Of a DNA stretch of 64,000 bases, positions 62,442 through 64,000 are shown piece by piece. The number at the start of each line of letters is the position of its first letter. The first letter of the stretch is position 1. Source of the stretch: Acidimicrobiales bacterium (GTDB lineage: Bacteria; Actinomycetota; Acidimicrobiia; Acidimicrobiales; DATDAH01); the NCBI GenBank assembly GCA_016794585.1, contig JAEUJM010000018.1:1-64000 (forward strand). Direction: 5' to 3'. The position numbers and the translations under genes were made by a program. The notes beneath the pieces are model-generated. The model worked only from the letters and a program-made list of their open reading frames with translations. It was not told where the DNA came from and did no database searches.

Positions 62442-64000
62442 GCGGATCCCTCGTGCAGGTCGAAGTCGCGCTGGTCGGTCGTGGGGGCTCCCTCGCCGGC
62501 CCGCTCGATGCGTACCGCCGCCACCTTGAACTCGGGCATCTTCGAGCGAGGGTCGACGGCGCGGATGGTGAGCTGGTTGGCGGCCTTGGCGCCGGGCCAG
62601 TGGTAGGGGATGAACACCGTGTCGGGCCGGATGGTGGTGACCACGTGGGCGGGCAGCGTGATGGTGCCGCGACGGGAGGTGACGGTGACCTGGTCGCCGT
62701 CGCCGATCCCGAGCCGCTCGGCCAGTCGGGGGTGCATCTCGCACAAGGGCTCCGGGTACTGCGCCACCAGGCCGGCGATGCGCCGGGTCTGGGTGCCGGA
62801 CAGGTACTGGCTGACCACCCGCCCGGTCGTCAGCCACACGGGGTAGTCGTCATCGACGACCTCGGCGGACTCCCGGAAGGGCACCGCATGGAAGCGGGCC
62901 TTGCCGTCGGGGTGCGAGAACCGGCCCCCCTCGTGCAAGCGGGGGGTGCCGGGGTGCCCGACCTCGGGGACGGGCCAGAAGAGGCCCTTCTCGGCCTCGA
63001 TGCGCTCCCAGGTGGCGCCGGTGTAGTCGGCGGTACCGCCCGAGGACGCCCGGCACAGCTCCTCGAAGATCTGGTGGGTGTCGTCGTACTGGAAGTGCTC
63101 GCCCCGGCCGAGCCGCTCGGCGATCTCGAGGAGGATCTGCCAGTCCAGTCGGGCCTCGCCGGGTGGCTCCACAGCGGCGTTGATCTTGATGATGCGCCCC
63201 TCGCCGCTGGTGGAGGTGCCCTCGTCCTCCTCGTGCAGCGAGCCGGGCAGCACCACGTCGGCGTGCTGGCCCGACTCGGACAGGAAGAAGTCGATGACCG
63301 CGTAGAACTCCAGCTTGTCGAGGGCTTCGGCGGTGAAGTTCGAGTCCGGCGCCGACACCAGCGGGTTGAAGCAGATCGACAGCAGGCCCTTGATGCTGCC
63401 TTCGTGGATGGCTTCGATGATCGCTTCGGCGGGCAGGCCCTTGCCCGGGATCTCGGACTCGTCGCACTCCCACACCTTCGCCACCGCAGCACGGTGGTCG
63501 GGGTTGGAGATGTCGCGGTTGCCGGGCAGCTGATCGCACTTGTGGCCGTGCTCTCGCCCGCCCTGGCCGTTGCCCTGGCCGGTGATGGTGGACACGCCGC
63601 AGCCGGGCTTGCCGAACTTGCCGGTGGCGAGGCCCAGGTTGATGGCGGCCAGCACGTTGTCGACGCCTTTGGACTGCTGCTCGATGCCCCGGGCGTGCAG
63701 CATCATCCCGGTCGCCGACGTGCCCCATAGCTCGGCCGCCTCCTCGATGCGGGCCGCGGGCACCCCGGTGATCTCGGCCGCCCATGCCGGCGTCATGTCG
63801 GCGGCCGCAGCGGCGGCTTCGTCGAAGTCCACGGTGTGGGCGTCGATGAAGTCGTGGTCGAGCCAGTCGTTGCGGATCAACGTGTGCAGCACGGCACCGA
63901 ACAGGGCAGAGTCGCTGCCGGGTCGGACAGGCAGGAACAGGTCGGCGGTGCGGGCGAGGGGCACCACCCGGGGGTCCTGCACGATGAGCTTGGCGCCGCG
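62438..64000 (-). CDS. molybdopterin oxidoreductase (formate dehydrogenase/NasA-like), C-terminal part
   Basis: The last 520 residues of a bis-MGD enzyme that extends past the right edge. [24 protein letters not shown] is a MoCo-binding stretch typical of NasA/NarB-type nitrate reductases and related formate dehydrogenase-like enzymes. [22 protein letters not shown] and [16 protein letters not shown] follow. The N-terminal cluster and the Mo ligand lie outside the window, so the substrate cannot be set. It starts a tightly overlapping operon with FeS, Rieske, small membrane and TehA-like genes. Confidence 0.85.
   Translation of the reverse strand, partial: RGAKLIVQDPRVVPLARTADLFLPVRPGSDSALFGAVLHTLIRNDWLDHDFIDAHTVDFDEAAAAAADMTPAWAAEITGVPAARIEEAAELWGTSATGMMLHARGIEQQSKGVDNVLAAINLGLATGKFGKPGCGVSTITGQGNGQGGREHGHKCDQLPGNRDISNPDHRAAVAKVWECDESEIPGKGLPAEAIIEAIHEGSIKGLLSICFNPLVSAPDSNFTAEALDKLEFYAVIDFFLSESGQHADVVLPGSLHEEDEGTSTSGEGRIIKINAAVEPPGEARLDWQILLEIAERLGRGEHFQYDDTHQIFEELCRASSGGTADYTGATWERIEAEKGLFWPVPEVGHPGTPRLHEGGRFSHPDGKARFHAVPFRESAEVVDDDYPVWLTTGRVVSQYLSGTQTRRIAGLVAQYPEPLCEMHPRLAERLGIGDGDQVTVTSRRGTITLPAHVVTTIRPDTVFIPYHWPGAKAANQLTIRAVDPRSKMPEFKVAAVRIERAGEGAPTTDQRDFDLHEGSA

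Overview
The window is very GC-rich and almost fully coding, with no tRNA, rRNA, CRISPR array or insertion sequence visible. Actinobacterial marker families recur: a TIGR03086 mycothiol-type DinB protein, an SCO6745-family protein, F420-type flavin/deazaflavin proteins, an Rpf-like transglycosylase, DrrAB-type ABC exporters and a WHG-type TetR. Many genes use GTG starts and lie in overlapping ATGA/GTGA operons. I infer a free-living aerobic actinomycete, possibly class Acidimicrobiia; the class assignment is a guess from gene style.

Layout. 1-5251: two divergent operons that each end in a haloalkane dehalogenase paralogue and share a 68-base control region. 5482-11797: a secreted protein, a crotonase, a DrrAB-like exporter, an ATP-grasp protein, and a PhyH dioxygenase followed by a small unnamed protein and a kinase-like protein. 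11969-18047: secreted and lipid-hydrolase proteins, an SCO6745/TIGR03086 pair, a DsbA-like protein, a zinc alcohol dehydrogenase and an SRPBCC protein. 18105-22443: a minus-strand catabolic operon (acetoacetate decarboxylase-like, amidohydrolase, SDR, amidohydrolase). 22570-28766: F420-type enzyme, zwf, and a TetR divergent from an epimerase with clear palindromic operators. 28887-35180: an unusual secreted M23-peptidase/NHL-repeat fusion, a Tat-exported phosphoesterase and a NatAB-like exporter. 35205-45887: two molybdopterin oxidoreductases, an Rpf-like protein, an HD hydrolase and an MMPL transporter. 46077-53122: a small four-cysteine HiPIP-like protein, an AttH/CrtC-like protein, an ABC exporter pair joined by a duplicated coupling segment, a Baeyer-Villiger-type monooxygenase and an orphan AbrB. 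53148-57814: a zinc-uptake operon (znuA-znuC-znuB-cobW-WD40) behind a Zur-like box. 58088-64000: a kinase-like protein, an aldo/keto reductase and a five-gene redox operon (Mo enzyme, FeS protein, Rieske protein, small membrane protein, TehA-like channel) that runs off the right edge.

The most interesting structures are: a two-copy leader element with covarying hairpins before two secreted-protein genes; the M23-NHL fusion; the duplicated RBS/start cassette forming a 28-codon ORF between two ABC genes; the paired haloalkane dehalogenase operons; the HiPIP-like small protein; and a TetR palindrome that recurs upstream of the acetoacetate decarboxylase operon. Many genes carry a TAGNNT -10 hexamer only 6-9 bases before the start codon, which points to widespread leaderless transcription. 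No intergenic stretch exceeds 300 bases.
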